A stretch of 64,000 bases of DNA from CAXBES01 sp963974915 (GCA_963974915.1 CAXBES010000005.1:1-64000), one strand, 5' to 3'; shown: positions 52,785 through 61,911, numbered from the stretch's first letter. Translations and numbers: made by a program. Notes: generated by a model not told the origin, from the letters alone.

Positions 52785-55097
52785 CTAAAATTCTAACTCA
52801 TCCGGGATTTCCTCAGTATTCTGATTTTCTTCTTTCCACTTTGAACAATCGGTTTCAATTGTGAGTTTAGAAGGTTTCTTAAAGCTCCCTGTAGAAATAT
52901 CTAAATTTTCATCTTCATAACACTTTTTCATATAAATTGCCCAAATAGGTAATGCCATTGTCGCTCCCTGACCATAAGCAGTTGAATTAAAATGAGTAGC
53001 TCGATCTTCACCTCCAACCCAAACTCCGGTTACCAGATTGGGAACCATTCCCATAAACCATCCGTCACTATTATTTTGAGTAGTACCGGTTTTACCGGCT
53101 ATCGGATTTTTAAATTCATATGGATAACCGGTCACGGCACTTTTATACAAGGAGTTCGTAGCTGCCCATTTGTGCCTTAATCGTGTCCCGGAACCACCTT
53201 GAGTTACTCCTTCCATTAGGCTAACAGTTACATAAGCCGTTTCGTTGCTAATAACATCTTTCGTTTCAGGAACATTTTGATATAGAACCGTTCCGTTCTT
53301 ATCCTCTATACGTGATATTAAGGTTGGCTTAACGTAAACACCTTCATTAGCAAATGTGCTATAGGCTCCCACCATCTCATATAAAGATACGTCTGGAGTA
53401 CCAAGTGCAATAGACGGTGCTTCGGGCATTTCTTTGGTATCGACACCCATCTTTTTTACGAGTTCAATAACCGGTCTTGGGCCAACGCGATCTATTAATC
53501 TGGCGGTCACTGTATTTACAGATCCCGCTAAGGCAGCTTTTAAAGTAAGCATTCCACCGTAATTGCCTCCTGCATTTTTTGGCGTCCATGGTTTTAACAA
53601 GCCGTATTTCCCCGCTTCTATCGTGTATTGTGTATTTGGAAGGGTGTCACAAGGAGACATATGCATTTGATCTATGGCAGTGGCATATACAAAGGGTTTA
53701 AAAGTGGAGCCAATTTGCCGTTTTCCCTTTTTAACCATGTCGTATTTAAAATGCTTATAATTTATTCCGCCTACCCAGGCTTTCACTTCACCGGTTTGAG
53801 GCGTCATAGACATCAACGAAGCTTGTAAAAAAGATTTATAATATCGAATAGAATCCATTGGTGTCATAATGGTATCCTTATCGCCACCCCAAGCGAAAAT
53901 GCGCATTTCGGTCTTTTTCTTAAAGCTTTCAATTATTTCCTTTTCGCTCTTCCCCTGTTTATCCATCTCTTTCCAACGATCACTTCTGCGCATAGCGTTT
54001 TTCATAATCGCATCGGTTTCTTCTTCGGTAATATCTCGAAAAGGTGCCGTTTTATTCTTCTCATTTTGTTTGTCGAACTCCTTTTGAAGATTCGCAATAT
54101 GCAAGTCCATAGCTTCTTCGGCATACGTCTGCATACTTTTATCTATCGTGGTATATACCTTTAAACCATCGCTATAGATGTTATATTTAGTGCCGTCGCT
54201 CTTCGGATTTGCCTCTACCCAGTCTGCCATAAACGCTCTTGCATATTCTCTGAAATAAGTAGCAATTCCTTCCACATGTCCTTGAGGGGCATGATTAAGA
54301 TTTAAAGGTAAAGCCTGTAACGAATCCTTAACTGTTTCAGAAATAAAATCATATTTCTCCATTTGCGCCAAAACAACATTTCTTCGGTTCTTTACCAATT
54401 CGGGACGTCTTAACGGATTGTATAGAGATGCATTCTTAAACATTCCAACTAACATAGCAGATTCTACTGTGGTTAATTGAGAGGGTTCCTTATCGAAATA
54501 AATATTTGATGCAGATTCAATTCCTACTGCCTGATTAAGGAAATCGTATTCGTTGAAATACATAGTAATGATCTCCTCTTTTGTGTAGCGTCGTTCGAGG
54601 CGGGTAGCAATGACCCATTCCTTTATTTTCTGGAAGCCTCTTTCTAATTTACTCGAAGAGACTTTTTCGGTAAAGAATAATTTTGCCAACTGTTGCGTAA
54701 TGGTGCTGGCACCTCCTTTAGAACCCAGAAAGGCAAAAGCACGAACTGTACCCTTAGCGTCGATCCCAGAATGATCATAGAAACGAATATCTTCGGTGGC
54801 GATAAGGGCCTTTACTAAATGATCGGGTAACTCTTCATACAAAACAGGAGTTCGGTTTTCCTTATAAAATTTTCCGATCGTTTTTCCGTCCGAAGAAATA
54901 ATCTCGGTAGCGAGATTCTTTTCCGGATTCTCGAGACTGGTTTCATCAGGCAGACTTCCGAAGACACCCCAGGAAGCTAATAAAAAAATTAAAACAATAA
55001 AACCGATACCCCCTGCAAAAATTTTCCAGAAGGTTCTCGCATGTCGTTTGTTCTCGTCCTGAGGTTTTTGTTTTTTCTTTCTTTGTTGCTTTGCCAT
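52785..55097 (-). CDS. Penicillin-binding protein 1A (bifunctional class A PBP)
   Basis: 770 residues. A basic cytoplasmic tail, membrane helix about 27-45, then the GT51 glycosyltransferase with catalytic Glu102 (IATEDIRFYDHSGI) and GGASTITQQLAKLFF. The transpeptidase has S464-T-F-K467, SVN 526-528 and KTGTT 669-673. It polymerises and cross-links peptidoglycan at the inner membrane. It starts 6 nt after gldH ends, so it is part of the ricT-gldH unit. The late linker between GT and TP domains (about 345-410) is charged. Confidence 0.95.
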   Translation of the reverse strand: MAKQQRKKKQKPQDENKRHARTFWKIFAGGIGFIVLIFLLASWGVFGSLPDETSLENPEKNLATEIISSDGKTIGKFYKENRTPVLYEELPDHLVKALIATEDIRFYDHSGIDAKGTVRAFAFLGSKGGASTITQQLAKLFFTEKVSSSKLERGFQKIKEWVIATRLERRYTKEEIITMYFNEYDFLNQAVGIESASNIYFDKEPSQLTTVESAMLVGMFKNASLYNPLRRPELVKNRRNVVLAQMEKYDFISETVKDSLQALPLNLNHAPQGHVEGIATYFREYARAFMADWVEANPKSDGTKYNIYSDGLKVYTTIDKSMQTYAEEAMDLHIANLQKEFDKQNEKNKTAPFRDITEEETDAIMKNAMRRSDRWKEMDKQGKSEKEIIESFKKKTEMRIFAWGGDKDTIMTPMDSIRYYKSFLQASLMSMTPQTGEVKAWVGGINYKHFKYDMVKKGKRQIGSTFKPFVYATAIDQMHMSPCDTLPNTQYTIEAGKYGLLKPWTPKNAGGNYGGMLTLKAALAGSVNTVTARLIDRVGPRPVIELVKKMGVDTKEMPEAPSIALGTPDVSLYEMVGAYSTFANEGVYVKPTLISRIEDKNGTVLYQNVPETKDVISNETAYVTVSLMEGVTQGGSGTRLRHKWAATNSLYKSAVTGYPYEFKNPIAGKTGTTQNNSDGWFMGMVPNLVTGVWVGGEDRATHFNSTAYGQGATMALPIWAIYMKKCYEDENLDISTGSFKKPSKLTIETDCSKWKEENQNTEEIPDELEF

Positions 55098-55103
55098 ATT
55101 GCC

Positions 55104-55589
55104 CTATTGTTGGGAGACTTCTTCAATACTGAAGCCTACATCTGTAATTCCTTCTAAAATGCTAACGCCCTCCACGTCACCGTTATTGCGCATCGCATGA
55201 GTGATGGCAACGCGGTAAGTACTATCTTCTGTGAACGAAAAATTCTCTTTATACCACAATTTATTTTCTTTAATACTTCCAATTCCTGTTCCAAGCCAGG
55301 AACCATCGGGATTAGCCATTCTATATTCTAAAGTGTCGGTAACGGTTTTACCATGTGGATACTTCATAGCCACGATCAAAAATAAATTATTATACTTGTA
55401 ATCATTGGTATTCCGAAGGTGTATAAAGGCGTTGTATTGTTTAAGACTGTCTAGTTTAGGTATATCAAACTCCATCGATTCATTTTTATCCCAATAACCT
55501 TTAAGTGCTTTTGTTTCACTGTACACAGTATTCGTCTCGCAGGAAACCAAAGTGATTAGCAATATGAGAACTGTTAAAACCTTAGGCAT
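55104..55589 (-). CDS. gldH: GldH, gliding-motility lipoprotein
   Basis: 161 residues from ATG 55589, which sits in an 8-nt overlap with ricT and opens a lipoprotein signal (MPKVLTVLILLITLVSCETN). The pattern YSETKALKGYWDKNESMEFDIPKLD and NNLFLIVAMKYPHGKTVTDTLEYRMANPDG is that of GldH, required for gliding in Flavobacterium. An in-frame Met 30 codons upstream is inside ricT and ignored. Confidence 0.88.
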   Translation of the reverse strand: MPKVLTVLILLITLVSCETNTVYSETKALKGYWDKNESMEFDIPKLDSLKQYNAFIHLRNTNDYKYNNLFLIVAMKYPHGKTVTDTLEYRMANPDGSWLGTGIGSIKENKLWYKENFSFTEDSTYRVAITHAMRNNGDVEGVSILEGITDVGFSIEEVSQQ

Positions 55590-56760
55590 TTTTTTTTGGT
55601 TTTCTATTCTTATTTCTTTGCTTATTTCTATTCCTGTTTTTATTAGTCCGCTTTTTACGGGATTGTTTAGGTTTATCAAACCTTGTAAGGCTATCCTGCC
55701 CTACCACATTACTAAACAATTCTTTATCCTTTACAACTATGTCTTCGATAAACTCTTCCAAACTAGCAACTTTGTTCCCCTTTTTATTGATAGCAATGAT
55801 TTCGTTAACCTTATCAACATGTAATTGATGCCAATTCATTCCATCCTTTTCATACGCATACCAAAGCAACCCTTTAAAAATATCTGTTTTCTGACATGTT
55901 GCAGGACCTTTCTGGGTTTGTAATTTTAGATCGCTCTTCGGAAAGTTCTCCAAAGCGTCGAGATATGTGTCTAATTCATAATTCAGACAGCATTTTAATT
56001 TTCCGCATTGTCCGGCAAGTTTCTGAGGGTTTAGTGATAGTTGTTGATAGCGCGCAGCTGAAGTATTTACAGATCTAAAGTCGGTTAGCCATGTAGAACA
56101 ACACAGCTCGCGGCCGCAAGAACCAATTCCTCCAAGTCTGGCTGCTTCCTGCCTAAAACCAACCTGCTTCATTTCAATACGGGTATTGAAGGTTCGGGCA
56201 AATTCTTTGATCAGTTCACGAAAATCTACACGTTCCTCAGCGGTATAATAGAATATCGCCTTCGAGGCATCGCCCTGAAATTCGATATCACTAATTTTCA
56301 TCTTCAGACCTAATCTAATGGCGATCTCTCGTGAACGCTTTTGCACATCGGCTTCACGATTGCGTACTTTTTGCCAAAGATCTATATCCTTTTGTGAGGC
56401 TTTACGATAAATTTTTGGAAGTGCTTCGGTATTCGGACTCTCCTTTTTCTTCTTCATCTGAACCCTAACAAGTTCGCCTGTTAGTGTAACTATACCGATA
56501 TCATGCCCGGGAGAAGCTTCGGTTGCTACAACATCTCCAATGGATAATGATAATTTTTCAGAATTTTGATAAAAGTGTTTTCTTCCATTTTTAAAGCGAA
56601 CTTCAACACCGTTAAAGGGCTCCATATTGGCAGGAAGAGACATATTGGATAGCCAATCGAATACCGTTAATTTATTGCAGCCATCAGTTCCGCAAGTCCC
56701 ATTGTTCTTGCATCCTTTTGGCTGTCCGTCGGCACCTGTGGCACAGCTTGTACAGCCCAT
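55582..56760 (-). CDS. ricT: RicT/PSP1-family regulatory protein
   Basis: 392 residues from ATG 56760 (MGCTSCATGADG...), the start usual in the family. An ATG 11 codons upstream exists. The N-terminal cluster C-T-S-C, then Cys at PKGC, GTCG and DGCN, is followed by the PSP1 domain (KIYRKASQKDIDLWQKVRNREADVQKRSREIA; CSCD-like block RELCCSTWLTDF, LKCCLNYELD). In Bacillus, RicT with RicA and RicF holds iron-sulfur clusters and controls RNA processing. The extra Cys cluster here could bind a metal. Tail is Lys/Arg/Asn-rich. Confidence 0.85.
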   Translation of the reverse strand: MGCTSCATGADGQPKGCKNNGTCGTDGCNKLTVFDWLSNMSLPANMEPFNGVEVRFKNGRKHFYQNSEKLSLSIGDVVATEASPGHDIGIVTLTGELVRVQMKKKKESPNTEALPKIYRKASQKDIDLWQKVRNREADVQKRSREIAIRLGLKMKISDIEFQGDASKAIFYYTAEERVDFRELIKEFARTFNTRIEMKQVGFRQEAARLGGIGSCGRELCCSTWLTDFRSVNTSAARYQQLSLNPQKLAGQCGKLKCCLNYELDTYLDALENFPKSDLKLQTQKGPATCQKTDIFKGLLWYAYEKDGMNWHQLHVDKVNEIIAINKKGNKVASLEEFIEDIVVKDKELFSNVVGQDSLTRFDKPKQSRKKRTNKNRNRNKQRNKNRKPKKNA

Positions 56761-56910
56761 ATTTTTATATATAGCTCCTCTTTCACTTACCAAAACATTG
56801 AGTTCCAGTTAATTTTAGCAAAAAAAGAGGCGAAAATTAAACATTTACTTAAAAGGTAAAGATATTAATATTTGAAGAAATGAATTGCAAATTTTGATAC
56901 AATTAAGAAC

Positions 56911-56952
56911 ATAAAAACTCCCAAGAAGAATTTTGCAAATCCTGGGAGTTTA
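56911..56952 (-). terminator. Terminator after the miniprotein genes
   Basis: Minus strand AAACTCCCA/TGGGAGTTT (perfect 9-bp stem, 19-nt loop) then TTTTT. It follows the 61-residue membrane protein gene by about 36 nt. Confidence 0.55.
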
Positions 56953-56988
56953 AACAGGTGTATAAAATTTATTTGTTAGGCGTACTCT

Positions 56989-57174
56989 TTACCAATGTTT
57001 TGCTCTTTTAAAAAGTTTGTAAACGATGTAAAACAAAAAGTAAAAAAAGATCAGAGAGATAAATATACCTACTATATACAACACTACAAAGGCGGTATGA
57101 AAAAAATCGATCCCATTAGATGAAGACACCATGATCGTCTCTCCATTTTTTTCGATGATATCTTGTATAATCAT
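56989..57174 (-). CDS. 61-residue single-span membrane protein, paralogue 2
   Basis: An acidic/Ser-rich N-terminal 25 residues, one long hydrophobic helix and a basic, aromatic C terminus (IFFYFLFYIVYKLFKRAKHW). It matches the preceding gene's product over the helix (FLFYIVYKL) and at both ends (MI-QD start; A+HW/A+KW end). By the positive-inside rule the C terminus is in the cytoplasm. Family unknown. Confidence 0.7.
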   Translation of the reverse strand: MIIQDIIEKNGETIMVSSSNGIDFFHTAFVVLYIVGIFISLIFFYFLFYIVYKLFKRAKHW

Positions 57175-57208
57175 AATATGAATTTAAATTACTGAAAGCT
57201 TTCATTTT

Positions 57209-57379
57209 TTACCACTTTCGTGCTTTTAAGTATAACTTATAAACTATATAAAAGAGAAAATAATAGAATACGAGTGTGATTATTATACCTAGAATACTTC
57301 CAACAATAGCGAGTATTTCTAAAAATTGTACCCCACTATCAACTACCATGGTACTTTCGTTCTGATCTTGTAATATCAT
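57209..57379 (-). CDS. 56-residue single-span membrane protein, paralogue 1
   Basis: MILQDQNESTMVVDSG, then one helix (LAIVGSILGIIITLVF) and YYFLFYIVYKLYLKARKW. Clear tandem paralogue of the 61-residue protein downstream. It starts 10 nt after the lipoprotein gene ends, so the three genes probably share one transcript. I found no known family. Two neighbouring paralogues strongly support real coding. Confidence 0.7.
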   Translation of the reverse strand: MILQDQNESTMVVDSGVQFLEILAIVGSILGIIITLVFYYFLFYIVYKLYLKARKW

Positions 57380-57389
57380 AATTTTAGTT

Positions 57390-58682
57390 TTAGTCTAGTT
57401 CGTACATATCTCGAGGAAAACCGGTATAAATACCTATTTTCATGACAAAATGCTTATAAAAAGTCTGTATAAAATCGCCGTAGGGAGTCTTTACAAGATA
57501 GGAAATATTTCCATACAAATCAAGTGTAGCCTCGTCACCCTCAATAGAATAGTCGAAACCTAACCCACTCCAATTCATTCCAAAAACTTTAGTTCCAACT
57601 AAATTGGTATTAATTTGCTGGATCATATAATCCTGTCCGGTAATATTATTACATAAGAGCTGTTTAACGTCAATATGTAAATCTGCTAAGAATAAATCAC
57701 CATAGATGAACTTGGTCGTATAAGTACCATCTGCATTTTGTACCGGTGCTAAAGTATGAATGTCAAAATTATTTAAGAATGTCTCATATTCATTAAAATT
57801 ATTGAAATTAAGCGCCTGATTTTGAGGAATATTCGAATCAAAATAAAGTGAATCGTTAGGACCGGTTATATCTAAAAGGTTCATAAACAAATTCCAGCCA
57901 CCGGCAGTTGTGGGTAGATCGCCGTAATTCGGATTTCCACCGCCGGAACCAGTTCCACCTCCCCCTGGATTTCCATTGGTAGGAGGGTTTCCAGTAGATC
58001 CGCCTCCGCCTCCGCCACCAATGCAACCGCTGGAGATTATATTCCATCCTCCTATGGTTCCATTACCATCAGGACACGGACAAGCCGCACCATAACAATC
58101 AACATAAATGGGTTCTATTAAAATTACACAAGGCATTCCTAATCTATTGAGGATAGTGTCATCTGGAATAAATCCGTTTGGAGTTTCAGTAGAAACTTCA
58201 ACATTCCCATCTTTGTCAAGAAGATCTAAAATTCCATTATCGGTAGCTTGTCCAACTAATTCTCTGGAAGTGTTCAAAGGATTAACGGGAGAAAAGCGTA
58301 ACAATCCATATTTAATCTCATTGTTGGTAACGTAATACAATAAACGTGTTTCACTTTGAGCATCTTCTTGTTTTGTCGTTACATCAAAATAATACAAATT
58401 GGTATCTTCGGAAGTAATTTCTGTAATTTCATCCGTGTTAATATTTACAATGAAATCACTTTTCAATAAATTGGATAATTCACTTTCAAAATCGATTTGA
58501 GTCAATTTGAACTTTAGGTCTGCATAGGAAATTACAGCTTCATCTTGCCAGGAACTGATATCCTGATGCTGAAGGTTTTCAGAATCACGTGAAGCATCAT
58601 CCTTCGAACATGATGTAATGCACAATAAACTCGTAAAAACGAGTATTGCCAGTTTAAACGGAAGGGTTCTTTTGATTTTCAT
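57390..58682 (-). CDS. Unknown Gly-rich lipoprotein
   Basis: 430 residues: lipobox ITSCSKDD, an N-terminal domain of about 165 residues, a Cys-rich segment (CYGAACPCPDGNG, SSGC), a Gly/Asn/Pro-rich linker (GGGGGGG, GGGGTGSGGG) at about 213-245, and a C-terminal domain of about 180 residues with many beta-type strands. No family known to me. It heads a unit with two tiny membrane proteins. Confidence 0.75.
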   Translation of the reverse strand: MKIKRTLPFKLAILVFTSLLCITSCSKDDASRDSENLQHQDISSWQDEAVISYADLKFKLTQIDFESELSNLLKSDFIVNINTDEITEITSEDTNLYYFDVTTKQEDAQSETRLLYYVTNNEIKYGLLRFSPVNPLNTSRELVGQATDNGILDLLDKDGNVEVSTETPNGFIPDDTILNRLGMPCVILIEPIYVDCYGAACPCPDGNGTIGGWNIISSGCIGGGGGGGSTGNPPTNGNPGGGGTGSGGGNPNYGDLPTTAGGWNLFMNLLDITGPNDSLYFDSNIPQNQALNFNNFNEYETFLNNFDIHTLAPVQNADGTYTTKFIYGDLFLADLHIDVKQLLCNNITGQDYMIQQINTNLVGTKVFGMNWSGLGFDYSIEGDEATLDLYGNISYLVKTPYGDFIQTFYKHFVMKIGIYTGFPRDMYELD

Positions 58683-58788
58683 AATATATAGAGTTAAAAA
58701 GTTACAATTAAATTGTATCTATTTTAACCGGGAAGGACCCCTAAATTAGATAGGTTTCCATTGAAAATCAAATGTTTATAGTCGATAT

Positions 58789-58801
58789 TCGTGAATCACG
58801 A
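58789..58801. promoter_or_regulatory. Perfect 13-bp inverted repeat
   Basis: TCGTGAATCACGA, symmetric around the central A, in the 133-bp region between the lipoprotein start and the trhO stop. No T-run follows, so it is not a terminator. Could be an operator of the lipoprotein unit. Confidence 0.3.
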
Positions 58802-58815
58802 CCATATTTTTTGTG

Positions 58816-59847
58816 CTAATTTTTAAATTTCAGTTTCTCTGAACGTCCCTTTTTAAAAATTTTGTTACTATTCGGAATTCCTTGTCTTAGACGTTTCTGC
58901 TCCTCATATGGCAACTGAATAATTTCTTTGCAATCGTCACTACAGCAATTCTGCATCTTTTCTGCACATTTTTCACATTGAATAAACAGTAAATGACATG
59001 CTTCATTGTCACAGTTAACATGCGTATCGCAAGGTTCACCACATTGATGACACTTCGCAATTACGTCGTCTGTGATACGTTCTCCTCGACGGTGGTCGAA
59101 CACAAAGTTTTTCCCAATAAATTTATTTTCTAAACCTTTGTTTTCTACCTGACGGGTATATTCTATAATCCCACCTTCCAATTGAAACACCTGCTTAAAA
59201 CCTTTGTGTTTGTAATAGGCACTAGCCTTTTCACAACGAATGCCGCCTGTGCAGTACATCACTAATTTCTTATCTTCCTTATGATCTTTAAGGTCTTCTT
59301 CAATGATGTCCAACGAGTCCCGAAAAGTATCTACGTCTGGTGTAATAGCTCCCTTAAAATGTCCAATCTCACTTTCATAGTGATTTCGCATATCAACTAA
59401 TACGGTATCAGGATCATCTATTAATTGGTTAAAAGCTTCAGCATTCACATGAACTCCTTTATTAGTTACATCAAAAGTATCGTCATTCAATCCGTCCGCA
59501 ACAATTTTGTGTCTTATCTTAACTTTCAGTTTTAAGAAGGATTTTAGATCGTGTTCTATCGCTATATTGAGTCGGACGTCTTTCAGAAAAGAAATTCCAT
59601 CTAAAAAAGCTTTAAACTCAGGAAAGTTTTTTGCCGGGACCGATAGCTGAGCGTTAATACCTTCATGAGCAATATAAATACGTCCCAGAACCTCAAGCCG
59701 ATCCCAGGCAATAAATAAATGATTTCTGAATATAGTGGTATTGCCTATTTTGGCATACTTGTAGAAAGAAAGAGTAAGACGATCTTCGCCGGCTTGTTCC
59801 AATAAATTGGCTCTTTCTTTAGCACTTAAGGTGTTGTACAGTTGCAT
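58816..59847 (-). CDS. trhO: TrhO, tRNA uridine 5-hydroxylation protein (rhodanese-like)
   Basis: 343 residues. The N-terminal domain (about 10-120, FYKYAKIGN..) is followed by the rhodanese with catalytic Cys199 in MYCTGGIRCEK. A C-terminal tail has many Cys (CHQCGEPCDTHVNCDNEACH, CEKCAEKMQNCCSDDC), probably zinc-binding. TrhO (YceA) adds the oxygen in 5-hydroxyuridine at tRNA position 34 using O2. Confidence 0.92.
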   Translation of the reverse strand: MQLYNTLSAKERANLLEQAGEDRLTLSFYKYAKIGNTTIFRNHLFIAWDRLEVLGRIYIAHEGINAQLSVPAKNFPEFKAFLDGISFLKDVRLNIAIEHDLKSFLKLKVKIRHKIVADGLNDDTFDVTNKGVHVNAEAFNQLIDDPDTVLVDMRNHYESEIGHFKGAITPDVDTFRDSLDIIEEDLKDHKEDKKLVMYCTGGIRCEKASAYYKHKGFKQVFQLEGGIIEYTRQVENKGLENKFIGKNFVFDHRRGERITDDVIAKCHQCGEPCDTHVNCDNEACHLLFIQCEKCAEKMQNCCSDDCKEIIQLPYEEQKRLRQGIPNSNKIFKKGRSEKLKFKN

Positions 59848-59885
59848 GCTATACGAAATTTAAGGTTTAAAGAAATTAATTTATG

Positions 59886-59915
59886 CAAAAGTAGAAGAAT
59901 TCTTTCAAGGGGCAA
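59886..59915 (-). promoter_or_regulatory. Promoter of trhO
   Basis: Minus strand TACTTTTG (59886-59893) with TTG (59913-59915) 19 nt upstream. The start codon is 38 nt downstream. Confidence 0.6.
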
Positions 59916-59962
59916 ATTAACTCTAAGTGGATATTACTAAAATCATCTTACCTATGATTTTA

Positions 59963-59993
59963 TGGATATTTTCCAATATTTGGAATTATTCCA
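59963..59993. promoter_or_regulatory. Four alternating TGGA/TCCA half-sites over the recA promoter
   Basis: TGGA (59963), TCCA (59972), TGGA (59981), TCCA (59990) are spaced exactly 9 nt apart. The inner pair gives the perfect inverted repeat TTCCAATATTTGGAA (59971-59985), overlapping GGAATTATTCC (59982-59992). The array covers the -33 element of recA, as a repressor site would. Confidence 0.5.
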
Positions 59994-60010
59994 TAATAGT
60001 CATACCTTTG
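59980..60010 (+). promoter_or_regulatory. Promoter of recA
   Basis: TTG (59980-59982) and TACCTTTG (60003-60010) with 20 nt between. The likely leader is about 118 nt. Confidence 0.65.
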
Positions 60011-60132
60011 TGTTCTATAATTTTAGAAAGAAGGTGTTAACAAAAATCGTATATCGCTGTGGTTTTCCTTTGTCCTAAAATATTAATAATACTAATTTAG
60101 CCTTATCAATTCCCAATAATACATTTAACGCC

Positions 60133-61137
60133 ATGAGCAACGAAAAAGACGCAAAATTAAAAGCACTAAAATTAACTTTAGACAAACTCGACAAAACCTA
60201 CGGAAAAGGAACTGTAATGAAAATGGGAGATTCTGCCGTACAAGAGGTGGAAGTAATTCCTACAGGTTCATTGGGACTTGACGTAGCTTTGGGAGTTGGT
60301 GGTTATCCAAGAGGAAGAGTTATTGAGATCTATGGGCCGGAGTCTTCCGGTAAAACAACATTAACCTTGCATGCCATTGCGGAAGCTCAAAAAAACGGTG
60401 GAATTGCAGCATTTATTGATGCAGAGCATGCTTTCGACAGGTATTATGCCGAAAGTCTGGGAGTTGATATAGAAAATCTTATCATCTCACAACCTGATAA
60501 CGGTGAGCAGGCATTAGAGATCGCGGATAACCTGATAAGAAGTGGTGCAATCGATATAATTGTTATCGACTCTGTTGCCGCTTTAACTCCAAAAAGTGAG
60601 ATCGAGGGTGAAATGGGTGATAGTAAAATGGGTTTACACGCAAGATTAATGTCACAGGCCCTACGTAAATTAACAGGATCTATAAGCAAAACAAACTGTA
60701 CCGTTATTTTTATTAATCAATTACGTGAAAAAATTGGGGTAATGTTCGGTAATCCTGAAACAACCACAGGTGGAAATGCTCTAAAATTTTATGCTTCGGT
60801 GCGTCTTGATATAAGAAGATCAACGCAAATAAAGGATACCGAAAGTAACGTACAAGGAAATAAAACACGGGTAAAAGTAGTTAAGAATAAAGTAGCTCCT
60901 CCATTCAAAACAGTAGAATTTGATATCATGTATGGTAAAGGAATCTCTAAGGTAGGAGAAATCATCGATTTGGGAGTGGATTTTGAGATCGTTAAAAAGA
61001 GCGGCTCCTGGTTTAGCTATGACGAGACTAAATTAGGACAGGGAAGAGACTCCGTGAAGGCTTTATTACTAGATAATCCAGAGCTTATGGAAGAACTGGA
61101 ACAAAAAATTAAAGAAGCTATTAAAGCACTCAATTAA
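60133..61137 (+). CDS. recA: RecA recombinase
   Basis: 334 residues. Walker A GPESSGKT (68-75), the filament and L1/L2 regions (VIFINQLREKIGVMFGNPETTTGG) and the C-terminal domain are all present. It binds single-stranded DNA, catalyses strand exchange and triggers the DNA damage response. Length slightly short of E. coli, missing part of the acidic tail, as usual in Bacteroidota. Downstream is an ECF sigma gene, with about 135 nt between. Confidence 0.98.
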   Translation: MSNEKDAKLKALKLTLDKLDKTYGKGTVMKMGDSAVQEVEVIPTGSLGLDVALGVGGYPRGRVIEIYGPESSGKTTLTLHAIAEAQKNGGIAAFIDAEHAFDRYYAESLGVDIENLIISQPDNGEQALEIADNLIRSGAIDIIVIDSVAALTPKSEIEGEMGDSKMGLHARLMSQALRKLTGSISKTNCTVIFINQLREKIGVMFGNPETTTGGNALKFYASVRLDIRRSTQIKDTESNVQGNKTRVKVVKNKVAPPFKTVEFDIMYGKGISKVGEIIDLGVDFEIVKKSGSWFSYDETKLGQGRDSVKALLLDNPELMEELEQKIKEAIKALN

Positions 61138-61272
61138 TAAGTTCATTCTCCTCACGCAACCATTTTAAAACAAGTGTATCTAATTATTGTAGATCCTTGA
61201 TTATTATGGCAGTAACTTATATTAATTTTATAAGTTACATTTACATCTAACCATTAACTCTCGGGACTGCAC

Positions 61273-61821
61273 TTGACTTTAGACGAGCTCATCATACAAT
61301 GTAAGAAGCAAAATGCTAAGGCACAAGGAGAATTGTACGAGCGGTATTCCGCTGTTCTTTTTTCCATTTGCTTACGCTATTCGCCTAATTATGCTGAAGC
61401 TGAAGATAGTTTACAAGACGCTTTTTTAACCATTTTTAAAAAAGTTGAGCAGTTTAAGGACAAAGGTTCTTTTGAAGGTTGGATGAAACGTATTACCGTA
61501 AATACCGTCCTTCAAAAATACCGCAAGCAACGTGTATTTGACATTGCAAGAGAAGACCAGATAGAAGATGAAGCAGATTTGGATATTGAAGACGAAGGAA
61601 TCCCTTTAGATTTTCTTCTGAAAATTATTCAGGAATTACCCGATAGGTATCGTTTGGTCTTTACCATGTATGTTTTAGATGGATATCAGCATAAAGAGAT
61701 CGCAGAAATGTTAGGAATTTCGGATGGTACGTCTAAATCAAATCTGGCGAGAGCAAGAATGATCTTAAAAACTAAAGTTGAATCTTTTAAATCTAATAAG
61801 ATTAAAGATACAACCACATAA
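61273..61821 (+). CDS. ECF-type RNA polymerase sigma factor
   Basis: 182 residues starting at TTG; a stop codon 16 nt upstream leaves only CTG (61267) as another start. Region 2 (LFSICLRYSPNYAEAEDSLQDAFLTIFKKV) and region 4 (LPDRYRLVFTMYVLDGYQHKEIAEMLGISDGTSKSNLARARMIL) are present with a short linker rich in acidic residues. The next gene, 90 nt downstream, looks like its membrane partner. Confidence 0.92.
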   Translation: MTLDELIIQCKKQNAKAQGELYERYSAVLFSICLRYSPNYAEAEDSLQDAFLTIFKKVEQFKDKGSFEGWMKRITVNTVLQKYRKQRVFDIAREDQIEDEADLDIEDEGIPLDFLLKIIQELPDRYRLVFTMYVLDGYQHKEIAEMLGISDGTSKSNLARARMILKTKVESFKSNKIKDTTT

Positions 61822-61911
61822 GAATCTAAATTAACCCGAAACCAAATTTTGGTTTCACTGTTTTAAAAAGTTATCAAATTAAAGCTTTTGCAATAGTCGA
61901 TAACAAGCAAT

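Noticed and set aside
57856..58047. Arg-rich frame in the Gly-rich part of the lipoprotein
   Set aside because: Arises from the repeated GGA/GGC codons read out of frame.
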